Of a stretch of 64,000 nt of DNA, positions 31,941 to 42,074 are shown piece after piece. Source of the stretch: Cladorrhinum sp. PSN259 (taxonomy: Eukaryota; Ascomycota; Sordariomycetes; Sordariales; Podosporaceae); the NCBI GenBank assembly GCA_033725935.1, contig MU867128.1, forward strand, positions 62,001-126,000, read 5' to 3'. The notes under the pieces are model-generated. The model had not been told where the DNA came from, did not search any database, and saw only the letters and a program-made list of their open reading frames with translations. Position numbers and translations under genes: made by a program. Within the stretch, counting starts at the first letter, position 1. Each line of letters opens with the position of its first letter.

Positions 31941-34232
31941 ATGCCGGACAGCGACGACTTGATTTTGACCCAAGAGGGCATCCCGCCAGACACTCATATC
32001 AACATTGGCAGAGTCAAGGACAAGATCTGGGAGCTGCACAACAACAAATCGTCGTTGGTGCCCAAGATCGACGACTGCCCCGTGTGCAGAGGCAGCCGTT
32101 GATTTGAAGGGTATCCATGTCCAAAATTCTGGAAACTTACAGTCTCGGTAAATTCTGGTTGCTAGATTTGCGCTGCGATACATGCTGCAGTGTTGGAGTT
32201 CGCGTTCCCGCTCTGGCAAGGCGACCCATTGTTCACACCTCTTCCTCCTTCGTTCCGTGTTGGTTTAAATTTACCTCACAACGGGCTGTTGAAGGTCCAG
32301 ATCTTTTCTGCTGGGGGCAACAAGCTTGGTTCTGTCGCGTGGGTTGAAATATTCTCGACCAGAACTGGTAAGTAAGGCTTTGTGTCCTTTTGACTGGACG
32401 CTGACACGATGGGTGGCGGGCTCTCCCTATGCGGTTTTTGGCGTCGCAAAAGATATCCCGCCGGTACTCGATATCGAATCGTGTCTGGATTTCCTTCGTC
32501 CTCGACTGGAACGTTGTAGGTCATCTCATGTACTCTGCAAGCCTAGCCAGCACATACCCGACCGCCCCGCAGGATTTCTTTTCATCGATACTGAAGCAGA
32601 CCCCCCTGCTCTTCGGCTGGTTGATCAAGAGGAGGTGAAGGAGCCCTACATTGCGCTTAGCCATTGTTGGGGGAATAAGGAAGGCATTATTGAGACAATG
32701 TCCAGCTCGCTCGAAAAACATCAAAGTTTAGGAATTCCGATTTTAGACCTCCCAAACTCGTTCCGGGATACACTCTCAATATCCACTACCTGTGGATCGA
32801 CTCACTTTGCATTATTCAAGATAACGCTCTGTATTGGGAACAAGAATCTGTCAAAATGGCCGACGTTTATTCTGGTGCCTTGTTGACTGTTGCCGTTACC
32901 GGATCAGTCAATCCATCCGGCGGCTGTTTATTTCCCCGGAGACAACATTTCAGTGTCAATGATCAAGTTTCGTGCACCGAAATAACTTTCCGCGTTGAGC
33001 GGCTTAAATTACTACCACCCGAGGTCCGAATGCGTTACGAGCGTATCTGCCATCAACGGATCGAGGGCTGGCACACAGCGTGGCAAGAAGTGGACACACA
33101 GATATCACCGCTTTTAACTCGAGCTTGGGGGTTCCAAGAAAAGATTCTTTCGCCGCGGATGATCCATTTTCACGGCGAAGAAATGATATGGGAATGCAGT
33201 GAAGAGCACGTCTGCGAATGCGGATACCAGCAGCTTGGACGTCACGATCCGACCGGTACCAAATCTACCATTGCTCGGGAGGTTGAGTGCAGGAAACAAG
33301 ATGAAATATGGCAGCTATGGGCTGATCTCGTGGGCAGGTACATTCTGTTGGATATTACCTTTGAGACGGACAGACTTCCTGCCCTTGCGGGACTGGGCAA
33401 GTACCTGTCCAGAATCTTGGACTGTAAGTATATGGCGGGGTTATGGAGGGAAGACTTTGGAAGACAAGCATTGTGGAACCGGGACTATTCAACTTGGAAA
33501 CCGTCCCCTAGTCGCCGAGCACGAGAAATACCGACGTGGACTTGGGCATCGTCTGTCCTCATCTCCAAGCGGGAAACAAAGCAGAGCATCAAGTCAATAT
33601 TTGATTATGTGGATAGTCACTTGGCATGAAGTTTTGCTCGCACCAGAACTTCCAAGTCCATATTGACGACGAGTCATGGAGAGCTTGGAGGTCATAATGG
33701 AAAACTTCAGGTTACAGGGTCGGTGATGCCTTTCACATTAGAGAAAGATGAAGACAACGGAGACTACGAACTTTCCCCAGTCTCCTCAGAGAATCATGGT
33801 GCAAAAGGGTACCAGCTGGATTCATGGGCATACCTTGATATATCAGAAGGGCCAGATGCCTTGTTTCAGCCTGGAATATTGGAGGTTCAAGTGCTCGGGA
33901 TACTTGTCGGTAGAGCGTGGTACAGTGCAAAACGGGAGCAGCCTGACGCCATGGATGTCATCATATCTGGTGATGATGAGTTGGCGGGTTGCGACTTCAA
34001 CCGATTGGTAGTAGATCAAGTTTTGATATTGAAGCAAGTGAGCCCAGGTGTTTTTGAGCGCGTTGGAGTGGCTCGTCTGGTCCTTAGCGACCCAAACCGC
34101 GAAGATGCTTTTGGGAGCTGCTTACAAAAGGCGGAATGTGTTACATTGACTTTGAAGTGGAAGGAGGGTAGAATTTTACCTTGTGGTTGGTCAACATATT
34201 CTTCCAACTACGTGAAACTGACTGGAAACTAG
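31941..34232 (+). pseudogene. HET-domain gene, disrupted by frameshift and stop
   Basis: An N-terminal piece (31941 onward, MPDSDDLILTQEG...CPVC) and LEFAFPLWQGDPLFTPLPPS resemble the N-terminal part of fungal HET proteins. The HET core is clear: YIALSHCWGN (about 32650), LPNSFRDTLSI, then in another frame HYLWIDSLCIIQDN and KMADVYSGALLTVA. The switch at about 32782-32795 looks like a net deletion of around 16 nt, because FRD-to-YLWID is about five residues too short and out of frame. Further on LTRAWGFQEKILSPRMIHFH is intact. A TGA at 33627-33629 interrupts the same frame, which continues to 34232 (HGELGGHNGKLQVTG). A GTAAGT donor near 32369 has no good acceptor. Intact HET proteins trigger cell death on non-self fusion. 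Sequencing error is the alternative explanation. Confidence 0.7.
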
Positions 34233-34935
34233 GTATTGGTGCATAATAGAGACTGCCAAAAGGGGGTGAATTTACTTAGTATTAGAGGGCTCATTTTCTT
34301 TCACACTAAACAGGGTGGTCGTAAATCAAGAGGAAATTTCCCTGGAACCTTCTCAACGCCATACATGTTTAAACGGATAATTGGCAGTAACTATCGAGGT
34401 TGATAATACGTTCAATTCGAGTACTACCAAGAAGTCTCTGCTACATGCGCAAATCTTAAGACTTGTGGAGCGGTTATAAATTCAAGCAAGGGTCTGAAAG
34501 AATTGTCATGAAATTGACGCGGAACGAACCTGGATTGCAATAGCTCCGTCGGTGCTACATGTACCTTACAAGTAGCCAAGTGTTTCCAGATACAACGAAG
34601 AGATCTAAACTGAACAACTGATGAATAAGCAGGTACCACACCTGATAGCACGTCCGGGAGAATCTGTTTCACCCCTCAACATGCACATGCCAAAATGGTG
34701 AACGACAAAGGGGCCCATCACAAATGTTGAAGTGACATTTAACGCGGCAGAGCGTCAGGGGTCAAATAGAAGAAGTGGATTATCGCATCAACCATTAAAT
34801 GTATTGCACCAGGGGTATTCTCTATCAATCATAAAAACTTTATCTCTATCTCTCCCCCCATGCCATATAAAAAAAGACATTAGAATTAACCATTACTCAG
34901 AAACTGCAAAGACTTTCCTCCTTTCAAACATCCCC
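34233..34935. other. Intergenic region, no gene seen
   Basis: About 700 bp after the broken HET gene and before the 3' end of the membrane-protein gene. Only short frames. Confidence 0.4.
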
Positions 34936-36315
34936 TCACTTCGTTCCCTGCTGCCCAAGATTCCCAGGCTGACCCTCTTGCCCAACAACGTGCGCAGCAG
35001 CCGGCGCTTGAGGAACCTGAGGAGCAGTAGCAGTAGCAGGAACAGGGGCAGGAACAGCCTCAGTCCCCACCGTAGTGCTCGAAGCGTTCTGCACCCCCTT
35101 CTCCCCATTCACGCCATACTGAGGAGGCAACACCCCTTCTGCACCCTGTGCCGCGGCTCCTCCCGCCGGCACACTAATAGGATTTCCGTTCTGATCAACA
35201 ACGACAGTAACGACCTGCACCAAATTGGCCGTGGGGTTACCCAGCAGCTCGACGGGGTACTTGTGCCTGAACCCCCACTTGAACCAGAGCTTGATCCGCT
35301 GTCCCGCCGGGATCGCCTTCCACTTGGCCGTCAGCTCCTTCTGGTCTTGCAGCGTGCGGCTGTTTTGCGAGCGCGTGATGCACGTGACCCAGAGCGACAT
35401 GCAGCACCAGCAGATCGTTCCCAGCCTCAGCGCGCTCTGTCCGCACATGAGGCGGCGGAACCAGATGTAAGACTCAAAGAAGCCGAGCGCGAAGAGGACC
35501 GGGAGGACGATGGCAATTATCAGAATCCAGGTCTTGATGTAGCAGGTCGAGTAGTAGCGGTATCCGTACGAGTCCTCGCATCTTGAACTCTTGGAAGAAG
35601 AAGAAGAAGAAGAGCTGCTGCTGCTGCTGCCAGAATCTGAAGGACCCCAATATGCCTTGCCCGTTGCGGTCGGGTTCCTGCAGTTGGCGATGTAGTAGCT
35701 GTAATCGCTCCCCTCGGTGGTGGCGGGCAGCAGGGTTGAAGGGACCTGGGTTGGATCCAGAAACATGGTGAGGTAAGTGTACTCGGTCGAGGATCGGGTG
35801 TACTTCCAGACAGAGGTGGATGTCGAGGTCGGCTTGAGGAGGTCAGTGACTGCCGAGGGAACGATGACTTCGGCGTTGGTTGCGACGGTGAATGGTGTCG
35901 GGCAGCTCGCGGGCGCCGTGTACGTGATTGCCACTGCGTATTCTGTGCTGTAGATCCACGGGCCCGTTGAAGTTGTGGCTGCGGCGTAAATGTCCCAGAC
36001 GTCTGATGCGTCGACTGCCCCAGCGGCGTAATAGAGGCTGACTATTTCGAGGTCGTAGGATCTCTGAGTCAGGGTGTAGCTCGAGGTTGGCGTTGCGGTG
36101 GGTATTACGCCGGAGTTAATGAGCATGGTGGTTGTGTATGTGTAGGTTTTTTGGCAGTCCCCAGTGTCTGTGCAATCGTATGGGTAGGGCTCGAGAGATG
36201 TGGTCTTGACGAAGCGGGAGGTCGCCGTCCAGAATGAGGCCATCACGGGCTGGATGGAGGCAGATAGCCCAAGCACCATGGCAAGACGCGCCATCATTGG
36301 AGAGTTTTTGGCCAT
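34936..36315 (-). CDS. Secreted-domain, single-pass membrane protein, Ser/Thr-rich
   Basis: 459 codons in one exon, ATG at 36315 in good context (agccATGGcc). Residues 1-26 form a signal peptide (MARLAMVLGLSASIQPVMA). The ectodomain is Thr/Ser/Tyr-rich (likely O-glycosylated) with a few Cys, followed by a run of about 13 Ser near residue 228. One strong membrane segment (WILIIAIVLPVLFALGFFE, about 258-280) follows, then a cytoplasmic tail containing a Cys/Trp cluster (ICWCCMSLW) and a long Gly/Pro/Ala/Gln-rich end. The layout resembles fungal surface sensors or adhesin-like membrane proteins, but no specific family (WSC, Mid2) can be assigned by eye. Likely at the plasma membrane. Confidence 0.75.
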   Translation of the reverse strand: MAKNSPMMARLAMVLGLSASIQPVMASFWTATSRFVKTTSLEPYPYDCTDTGDCQKTYTYTTTMLINSGVIPTATPTSSYTLTQRSYDLEIVSLYYAAGAVDASDVWDIYAAATTSTGPWIYSTEYAVAITYTAPASCPTPFTVATNAEVIVPSAVTDLLKPTSTSTSVWKYTRSSTEYTYLTMFLDPTQVPSTLLPATTEGSDYSYYIANCRNPTATGKAYWGPSDSGSSSSSSSSSSSSKSSRCEDSYGYRYYSTCYIKTWILIIAIVLPVLFALGFFESYIWFRRLMCGQSALRLGTICWCCMSLWVTCITRSQNSRTLQDQKELTAKWKAIPAGQRIKLWFKWGFRHKYPVELLGNPTANLVQVVTVVVDQNGNPISVPAGGAAAQGAEGVLPPQYGVNGEKGVQNASSTTVGTEAVPAPVPATATAPQVPQAPAAAHVVGQEGQPGNLGQQGTK

Positions 36316-38694
36316 GGCTGGCTTTGTCTGGTAGGATTTTTTGTCTGGTGATGGTGTTTCAAAAGAAAAAGTCTACACTTCAGCCAAAGCAGGGAAACAT
36401 ATTCTTATATCTAAATCATTTCTACATTGCCGCCTGATCTATCTTTCTGAAAGAGTCTGGCCGGCCCAAGAGTCAGCATTTTTTTTCTTGTCTTCCTTTT
36501 CCGTCCTCAATTGGGCTTGCTGGGGACTTGGCAAGGCAGTTGGTAGCATGCTTGGATGCCCCTAGCTTTAGCATGGTAACATCGTGGGTCCGTTTGCGAG
36601 ATGAACCCCTTGGCATTATGGGGATCCTAACAGATTCACATGTCCACAGGTAGAGAAAGTGTTAAACAATAGGACCCCATCGTTCGGAGGCTTGATTCAC
36701 ATCGACACCAATCATGGGCGTCACCGGCCGGCAAGGTGGACACCAGGGGGGGTATACGGCCCGGAAATACTATGGTACCCCGTGGTAAAAGAGTCTATCG
36801 ATAGAATGTCCACTATTTTTTACCGAGGACTGTCGTCTAGCGAAAAGCTCGGCACCTATCGCAAGCTTTGTTCAATCTTCAAAGTGGTTTGTGGCTGTGC
36901 TTGTGTGACTCGAACATTGTCACGCCGTACACAAAGTCGGAAGGGTGGTTATGGAAGTCAGCCTTGGGCTGCATACGAGATTATATTTTGGATTTAACCG
37001 GTAAGAATACATGCGTTGGTGCACAGATGATGGCGGTGTCTCTAACACGGACATCTCCTTTGGTGTAAATGTGGAAGCGAAGGTGCATAAGCTCGGCATA
37101 ACTTGGAATACTTGTGGAATTGTGATGGTGTTGTTCAGGGTGAAGGAGTTTATCGATTGGCGGATCAATGGGATTAAAGGGTTGATGCTGATGATGGTGG
37201 ATCCTGGTAAAGGGTGTGGTAGGGAGGAGAAACAGTGCACGTGCATGCAATTTGCAAAGGAGCTCGCCCAGCAAAAATTGTAAAGATGAGGAATACCGAT
37301 ATAGAAAGGAAATAATGACAAAATATTATGTCTGCTGTGGGATTGAAGGGGATTGAAGGACGCGCACATCTGCAAGCATAAACCGTACTTGAAAAACACA
37401 CTCATCACTTTGAGGATTAAAAGGTTGTCTTTCGTTGCCCGATTCGGCAACTCTGAAGCTATTCCGGAGGTCATGATCTCGGCACGAGCAAAGAAGAGAA
37501 GGGGGTTAAATATAAAAGAAGCAAAGAGACCTGGGCGATCAAGAAAAGATGAAACGGGAAGCTGTGGAGGGGGGCAAGTATAGATGATAACGCTATTGAC
37601 ATCTGGTAGGCGGTCTGGGTGGTTTTGGATTTTGGGTGCAATAGTGGTACCGAGGTGTAAATATAACGAAACGAGTGAGGCGAGATGGGAGTAGCGAGTG
37701 CTGGGTGATTGGGAGACTAAGTTACCTATGTATAAAAGAAGCCAGTCGCCCCCCGGGTTTGAAAGAGTCCGAGGGAAAAAAACAACAAGAAAAAGTTAGG
37801 AGCCTAGAATTTGATAGGGTCATAGAGTACGAGCCAAAAAAATGTGGGGAGACGGGCTGAGATCTCGGCACACAGCTCTCTCAGGTGCATTGAGTAATCT
37901 TGACGAGATTATTGGGGGTGATTTGTGTAACACTGGCGGTCCCGTTTGTTGTTGCCTGGCGACATAATGTAACCAACGACAAGGGGTGAATGCGGCACAG
38001 AGCCACCATGACCATTGATCCCCACGTTTTCACGGATTTCTCCCCAACGTTCAGGTCATTCGCCCCAAAGTTCCCGAGGTGACAAAGCAAAATATCTCAA
38101 ACTTTGGTCTATCGATTCCCGAAAAAAGCCGACATATCGAGATGATAGTATTGGATGTGGTGAGAAAGTACGAAATACCGCATCCGTCGTCGATTCGCCA
38201 ACGCTAGCCCGGAATTGGGCGATCTACACCAGGGGTGAATAGGGGCACACACTACGCAAAAAGGGAACTTTAGCGACTGCATGAACGATCTTCAATGTTA
38301 CCAGACGCCGCAGAGCCTGCATGATACCATAGTACTATATATCTTGAAGTAACACGACCATCACACCATCACCTCTCTATCAGCATGTTGCTGTGTAATC
38401 GGCTTGCAGACTTGGTGAGTATAGTCTGACATACCTTAGCAAAATTCAATATTGTGTCCTGCAATGTTACAACTGCGTCAGTTGAGGCTTTAGTTATTCT
38501 GCTGCCTGGCGGACTCGGCGCCAAATTCGTCAAAGGCCGGGAAGCCCACTCAATACCCACCAAGTGTTTGCAAGTCCTAGAAAGTCGTACCCAGTCTTAG
38601 CAAGTCTGATATAAGGCTGCGAGAGGTCGCCTTCAAACCATCTCAACTTCTCTTGAAGGACACCGACATTCGCTCATCAGCAACTTCAACCACC
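36316..38694. other. Long intergenic region, no gene accepted
   Basis: About 2.4 kb. A minus-strand frame of 184 codons (36920-37474) has no start context, domain or composition that convinces me. Much of 37300-37850 is purine-rich. The last few hundred bases include the promoter and 5' UTR of the GH71 gene. Confidence 0.4.
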
Positions 38695-40614
38695 ATGAGA
38701 CTTCGGGCTGTTTTCACGGCCATCCTAGGCCTCTGCGGCGCTAGCTGCGTCGTCAAGGCTCAAACACCGGCAGTGTTTGCCCATTTCATGGTTCCAAATG
38801 CCGAGCAGTTCTCTCAGGCTGACTGGGAGGCCAACATGAACCTTGCCAAGAATGCCGGCATCGATGCTTTCGTCCTGAACATGGCCAACGGCCAGGCCAC
38901 AACCACCACTCAGCTGCCCAAGGCTTTCGACGCTGCTGCCGCGACTAGCTTTAAGCTCCTGTTCTCCTTTGACTATGCTGGAAACGGTGCTTGGGACAAG
39001 ACCGATGTCAAGAACCTCATCGCCCTTTATGGACCTCTGTCTACCTACTTCAAGCGGGGCACTCAGCCTCTCGTCTCAACCTTTGAGGGCCCCGGCAATG
39101 CTGATGACTGGGTCTGGATCAAGCAGCAGACCGGATGCTTCTTCATTCCCGACTGGTCATCATGGGGCCCTTACACCGCTGTCAATCTGGCAAATGGTGT
39201 CGCCGATGGTCTGTTCAGCTGGGACGCGTGGCCGGAGGGACCTGCGAACAAGACGACCATCACCGAGGGAGACTACTACAACGCCCTCCAGGTCCAGACC
39301 AGCAGCAAGGTTTACATGATGCCCATCTCCCCCTGGTTCTACACCAACATGCCCGGCTACAAGAAGAACTGGATTTGGCACGGTGATGATCTCTGGTTCC
39401 AGAGGTGGCAGCAAGCCATCTCGCTCGACCGCAAGCCCGACTACATCCAAATCATCTCCTGGAACGACTTTGGCGAGTCCCACTACATTGGCCCCCTCGA
39501 CAGCCGCCAGTACGGCGCCTTCGCAGCTGGGGCCGGCAATGCCCCGTACAACTATGTTGAGAGCATGCCTCACGACGGCTGGCGGGAGACCCTCCCCTAC
39601 TTCATCTCGCTTTACAAGACCGGCACTGCTTCCATCAACAAGGAGCGCCTCGTCGGTTGGTTCCGTCCTCACAAGAACGGCCAGTGCAATAATGGCGGCA
39701 CTTCCGGCAACACGGCCTACCATATCCAGAAGGAATTTCTCCCCACCGAGATCAACAAGGACAGGATCTTTTATGACGCCGTCCTTACCAGCAGCGCTAC
39801 TGTCACAGTCACCATCGGCAGCACCACACAGACCGGGTCCTGGGACCAGGAGCCCTGGGGTGGCGTGGGCGTCTACCACGGCAGCGTCCCCATCGGATCC
39901 GCCACGGGCGCCGTCACCATCACGCTGAAGAGAGGCACCACCACCATCGCCACCATCACCGGAGGCTCCATCACCACCACCTGCTCCGGGCCCAGCAACA
40001 ACCTGCAAAACTGGAACGCCTGGGTCGGAACCGCAAGCGGCCCTACAATCACTGCCGTCTCTCCTCCCAAAAACAACTACGCCACCGACATGTCGTGCGT
40101 CAAGGGATTCGGCGTCTACGACTTTGAGGGCATGTGCTCGTTCCCCTGCCACCAGGGATACTGCCCTTCCAGCGCCTGCACCTGTCTGAAGAAGGGCGTC
40201 GCCGTTAGTCCCCCAGTCACCGGCCCCAACGGGTATCCCAGACCGGAAAAGAGCGGCGCCTTCGTTGGCCTCTGCTCCTGGAACTGCCAGCGCGGATACT
40301 GCCCCACGAGCATCTGCCAAACCACCACTCCCGGCACCGGCACCAACCTGCCTTACTCTCCCTTCGCCCCGCCTGCCTGCACGAGCGGAACGGGAACCGG
40401 CGGCGTCAGCGGCCTCTGCTCGTACAACTGCCACTTTGGCTTCTGCCCCATTGCTCACTGCAGCTGCACGGCCGAGGGTACTTTGATCCCCGCGCCGGCC
40501 TATTCTGGTCAGTCGGCCAGGTGGTTCGATTCCAGCTTTGACGATCATGGATTGTGCGCTTTCGCTGTCGAGCACGGGTACACTCCCATTCCTTCTGTTT
40601 GCGTTGTCGTTTAA
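38695..40614 (+). CDS. Secreted GH71 alpha-1,3-glucanase with C-terminal Cys repeats
   Basis: 639 codons, no introns, ATG at 38695 (ccaccATGag). The signal peptide is about residues 1-22 (AVFTAILGLCGASCVVKA). Residues 24 to about 330 are a glycoside hydrolase family 71 domain: VFAHFMVPN, DAFVLNMANG, LLFSFDYAGNG, FFIPDWSSWGP, FSWDAWPEG, MPISPWFYTNMPG, IQIISWNDFGESHYIGP. GH71 enzymes (mutanases) cleave alpha-1,3-glucan, here likely in the fungal wall or in that of other fungi. A beta-rich domain follows. From about residue 478 there are three copies of C-[ST]-x2-C-x2-G-[YF]-C-P (CSFPCHQGYCP, CSWNCQRGYCP, CSYNCHFGFCP) and a decayed fourth, probably disulfide-bonded and perhaps carbohydrate-binding. 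A secreted LysM gene lies just downstream on the other strand. Confidence 0.9.
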   Translation: MRLRAVFTAILGLCGASCVVKAQTPAVFAHFMVPNAEQFSQADWEANMNLAKNAGIDAFVLNMANGQATTTTQLPKAFDAAAATSFKLLFSFDYAGNGAWDKTDVKNLIALYGPLSTYFKRGTQPLVSTFEGPGNADDWVWIKQQTGCFFIPDWSSWGPYTAVNLANGVADGLFSWDAWPEGPANKTTITEGDYYNALQVQTSSKVYMMPISPWFYTNMPGYKKNWIWHGDDLWFQRWQQAISLDRKPDYIQIISWNDFGESHYIGPLDSRQYGAFAAGAGNAPYNYVESMPHDGWRETLPYFISLYKTGTASINKERLVGWFRPHKNGQCNNGGTSGNTAYHIQKEFLPTEINKDRIFYDAVLTSSATVTVTIGSTTQTGSWDQEPWGGVGVYHGSVPIGSATGAVTITLKRGTTTIATITGGSITTTCSGPSNNLQNWNAWVGTASGPTITAVSPPKNNYATDMSCVKGFGVYDFEGMCSFPCHQGYCPSSACTCLKKGVAVSPPVTGPNGYPRPEKSGAFVGLCSWNCQRGYCPTSICQTTTPGTGTNLPYSPFAPPACTSGTGTGGVSGLCSYNCHFGFCPIAHCSCTAEGTLIPAPAYSGQSARWFDSSFDDHGLCAFAVEHGYTPIPSVCVVV

Positions 40615-41057
40615 GGCATGATCTTTGCTAGATAACCAGCTAGATACTGTAATATTCAAAAGAATTGTATCTGTTACATAATGTCGTTTTGTGTGTGCTT
40701 TTCTGTGGATTTGTGACTGCCCGACATCTTTTCCGCTCCCCCTGTATCCCCAAAGATTGTGCCGCAATACTACATCATCACCGGCAGATGTGCTTCTGCG
40801 CCGCAGCCGCCCCTTACACTTGGAGTACCTTCTTTTCCCGACACAGCCCCTTTCTCTCCTCCAGTCCTGCCCACAGCCCACTTAAATTTGTATCACCCTA
40901 ATTTTGTAAAACATTTCCTCGAATATCGAACACATCATCCAGATGTCAATTATCCGCCCCCTCATGATCACAATCCCCGTAAGCACATGTATGCCCACAA
41001 CCAAATCCGGAAGGCTTCCCGGATCCCATTATGTATCCAACATCTCCCTAACCTGAC
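40615..41057. other. Intergenic region between convergent GH71 and LysM genes
   Basis: About 440 bp holding both 3' UTRs. Nothing else recognised. Confidence 0.4.
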
Positions 41058-41459
41058 TTAGTTCCCAGTCCCACTGCTCCCAGCCGCAGTCCCGGTAGGG
41101 TAATTCAAATCATAAGAAATCGTAGACGCAATTCCGGCTCCCACATCCAGTACATGCACGCAGACGTAATATACCCTCGCCAAGTTATTGCATTCCGGCT
41201 GCTTAAGTGCTTTGTTCATCGCAAATAAATCGGCGACCGAGATGGAATAGCGGGAGGCGATGGAGGCGCACGTCATTCCTTGGGTGAAGCGGGTGTAGTG
41301 CGTGCATTGTGAGTTGCTTGTCGTAGCGGATGGGATTAGTGCGGCGAGTGTGGGGACGGGCGGTGGCGGTATTTGGGGTTGGGGCTGCGGCTGGGGGTGG
41401 GCATTTGTTTTCTGGATGGCGAGAAAGTGGATGATCGTGGAGAATAGGAGTGGTTTCAT
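41058..41459 (-). CDS. Small secreted single-LysM protein
   Basis: 133 codons, one exon, ATG at 41459. A signal peptide (MKPLLFSTIIHFLAIQKTNA) is followed by a Pro/Gln linker and one LysM domain of about 50 residues: YTRFTQGMTCASIASRYSIS, then VADLFAMNKAL, NNL and YYVCV. Cysteines at the domain edges could form disulfides as in fungal LysM proteins. LysM domains bind chitin or related N-acetylglucosamine polymers. Secreted fungal examples protect hyphae or mask chitin, but a specific role cannot be read here. The Gly/Ser/Thr-rich C-terminus lacks a clear GPI signal. Confidence 0.8.
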   Translation of the reverse strand: MKPLLFSTIIHFLAIQKTNAHPQPQPQPQIPPPPVPTLAALIPSATTSNSQCTHYTRFTQGMTCASIASRYSISVADLFAMNKALKQPECNNLARVYYVCVHVLDVGAGIASTISYDLNYPTGTAAGSSGTGN

Positions 41460-42074
41460 GGTGTTTATAGGGAAGGTGGTAAAAGTAAAAAAAAATTATG
41501 AGAAGCAAAGAAAGATTTTGCTGTCTTGAAAGTTGGAGGATGAGTGAGTGTTTATCAAGTCCTCATTTATCCAGGCGGGGAAGCCTGGAAGAGAAGGGTT
41601 TGATGCTACCCGCACGTCCATATTTGAAAGTGCCTATTATGGATGCTTTAAATCTACAAGGATAAATAAAAATACTCCAATGAGATATAAGGGTGATGAT
41701 TCTTTAGAAAGCGGTGTTGTGCACACGTGGGTTTCACGTGATAACACTCGAGATGGAAATATCTCTCAAGGAGGAAGCGATATGCGGGTCTGTGGCACCG
41801 GTGGGAAGAATAACCTTATTTTTCGACAAACTCATTCGTTCGTTTCACTTTCCGGCCCTGGTAGGTGATCTGTGCAGATGCAGGAATTATAGGGTAAGAG
41901 CCAACGTCGCGTCGCGACTTGTTTGGGTAGCCACCACCTGCGCATTTACAATCACGCAGACTCAATTTTGATGACAGGCAGGACTCGGCTCCTTCCCTTT
42001 TCCTTTCATCTTTTCAGAATTCACCTCGAATTCAATTCATCCGCTTTTTGCATACTCAACTTTTCTCGCTCACC
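41460..42074. other. Divergent intergenic region of LysM and P450 genes
   Basis: About 615 bp containing both promoters. Short frames only. Confidence 0.4.

Noticed and set aside
36920..37474. 184-codon minus-strand open frame
   Set aside because: No start context, no recognisable domain, composition like AT-rich intergenic DNA, and no supporting splice signals.
39160..40881. 573-codon minus-strand frame opposite the GH71 gene
   Set aside because: It is an antisense shadow caused by high GC at third positions; the plus strand encodes a clear GH71 enzyme with a signal peptide.
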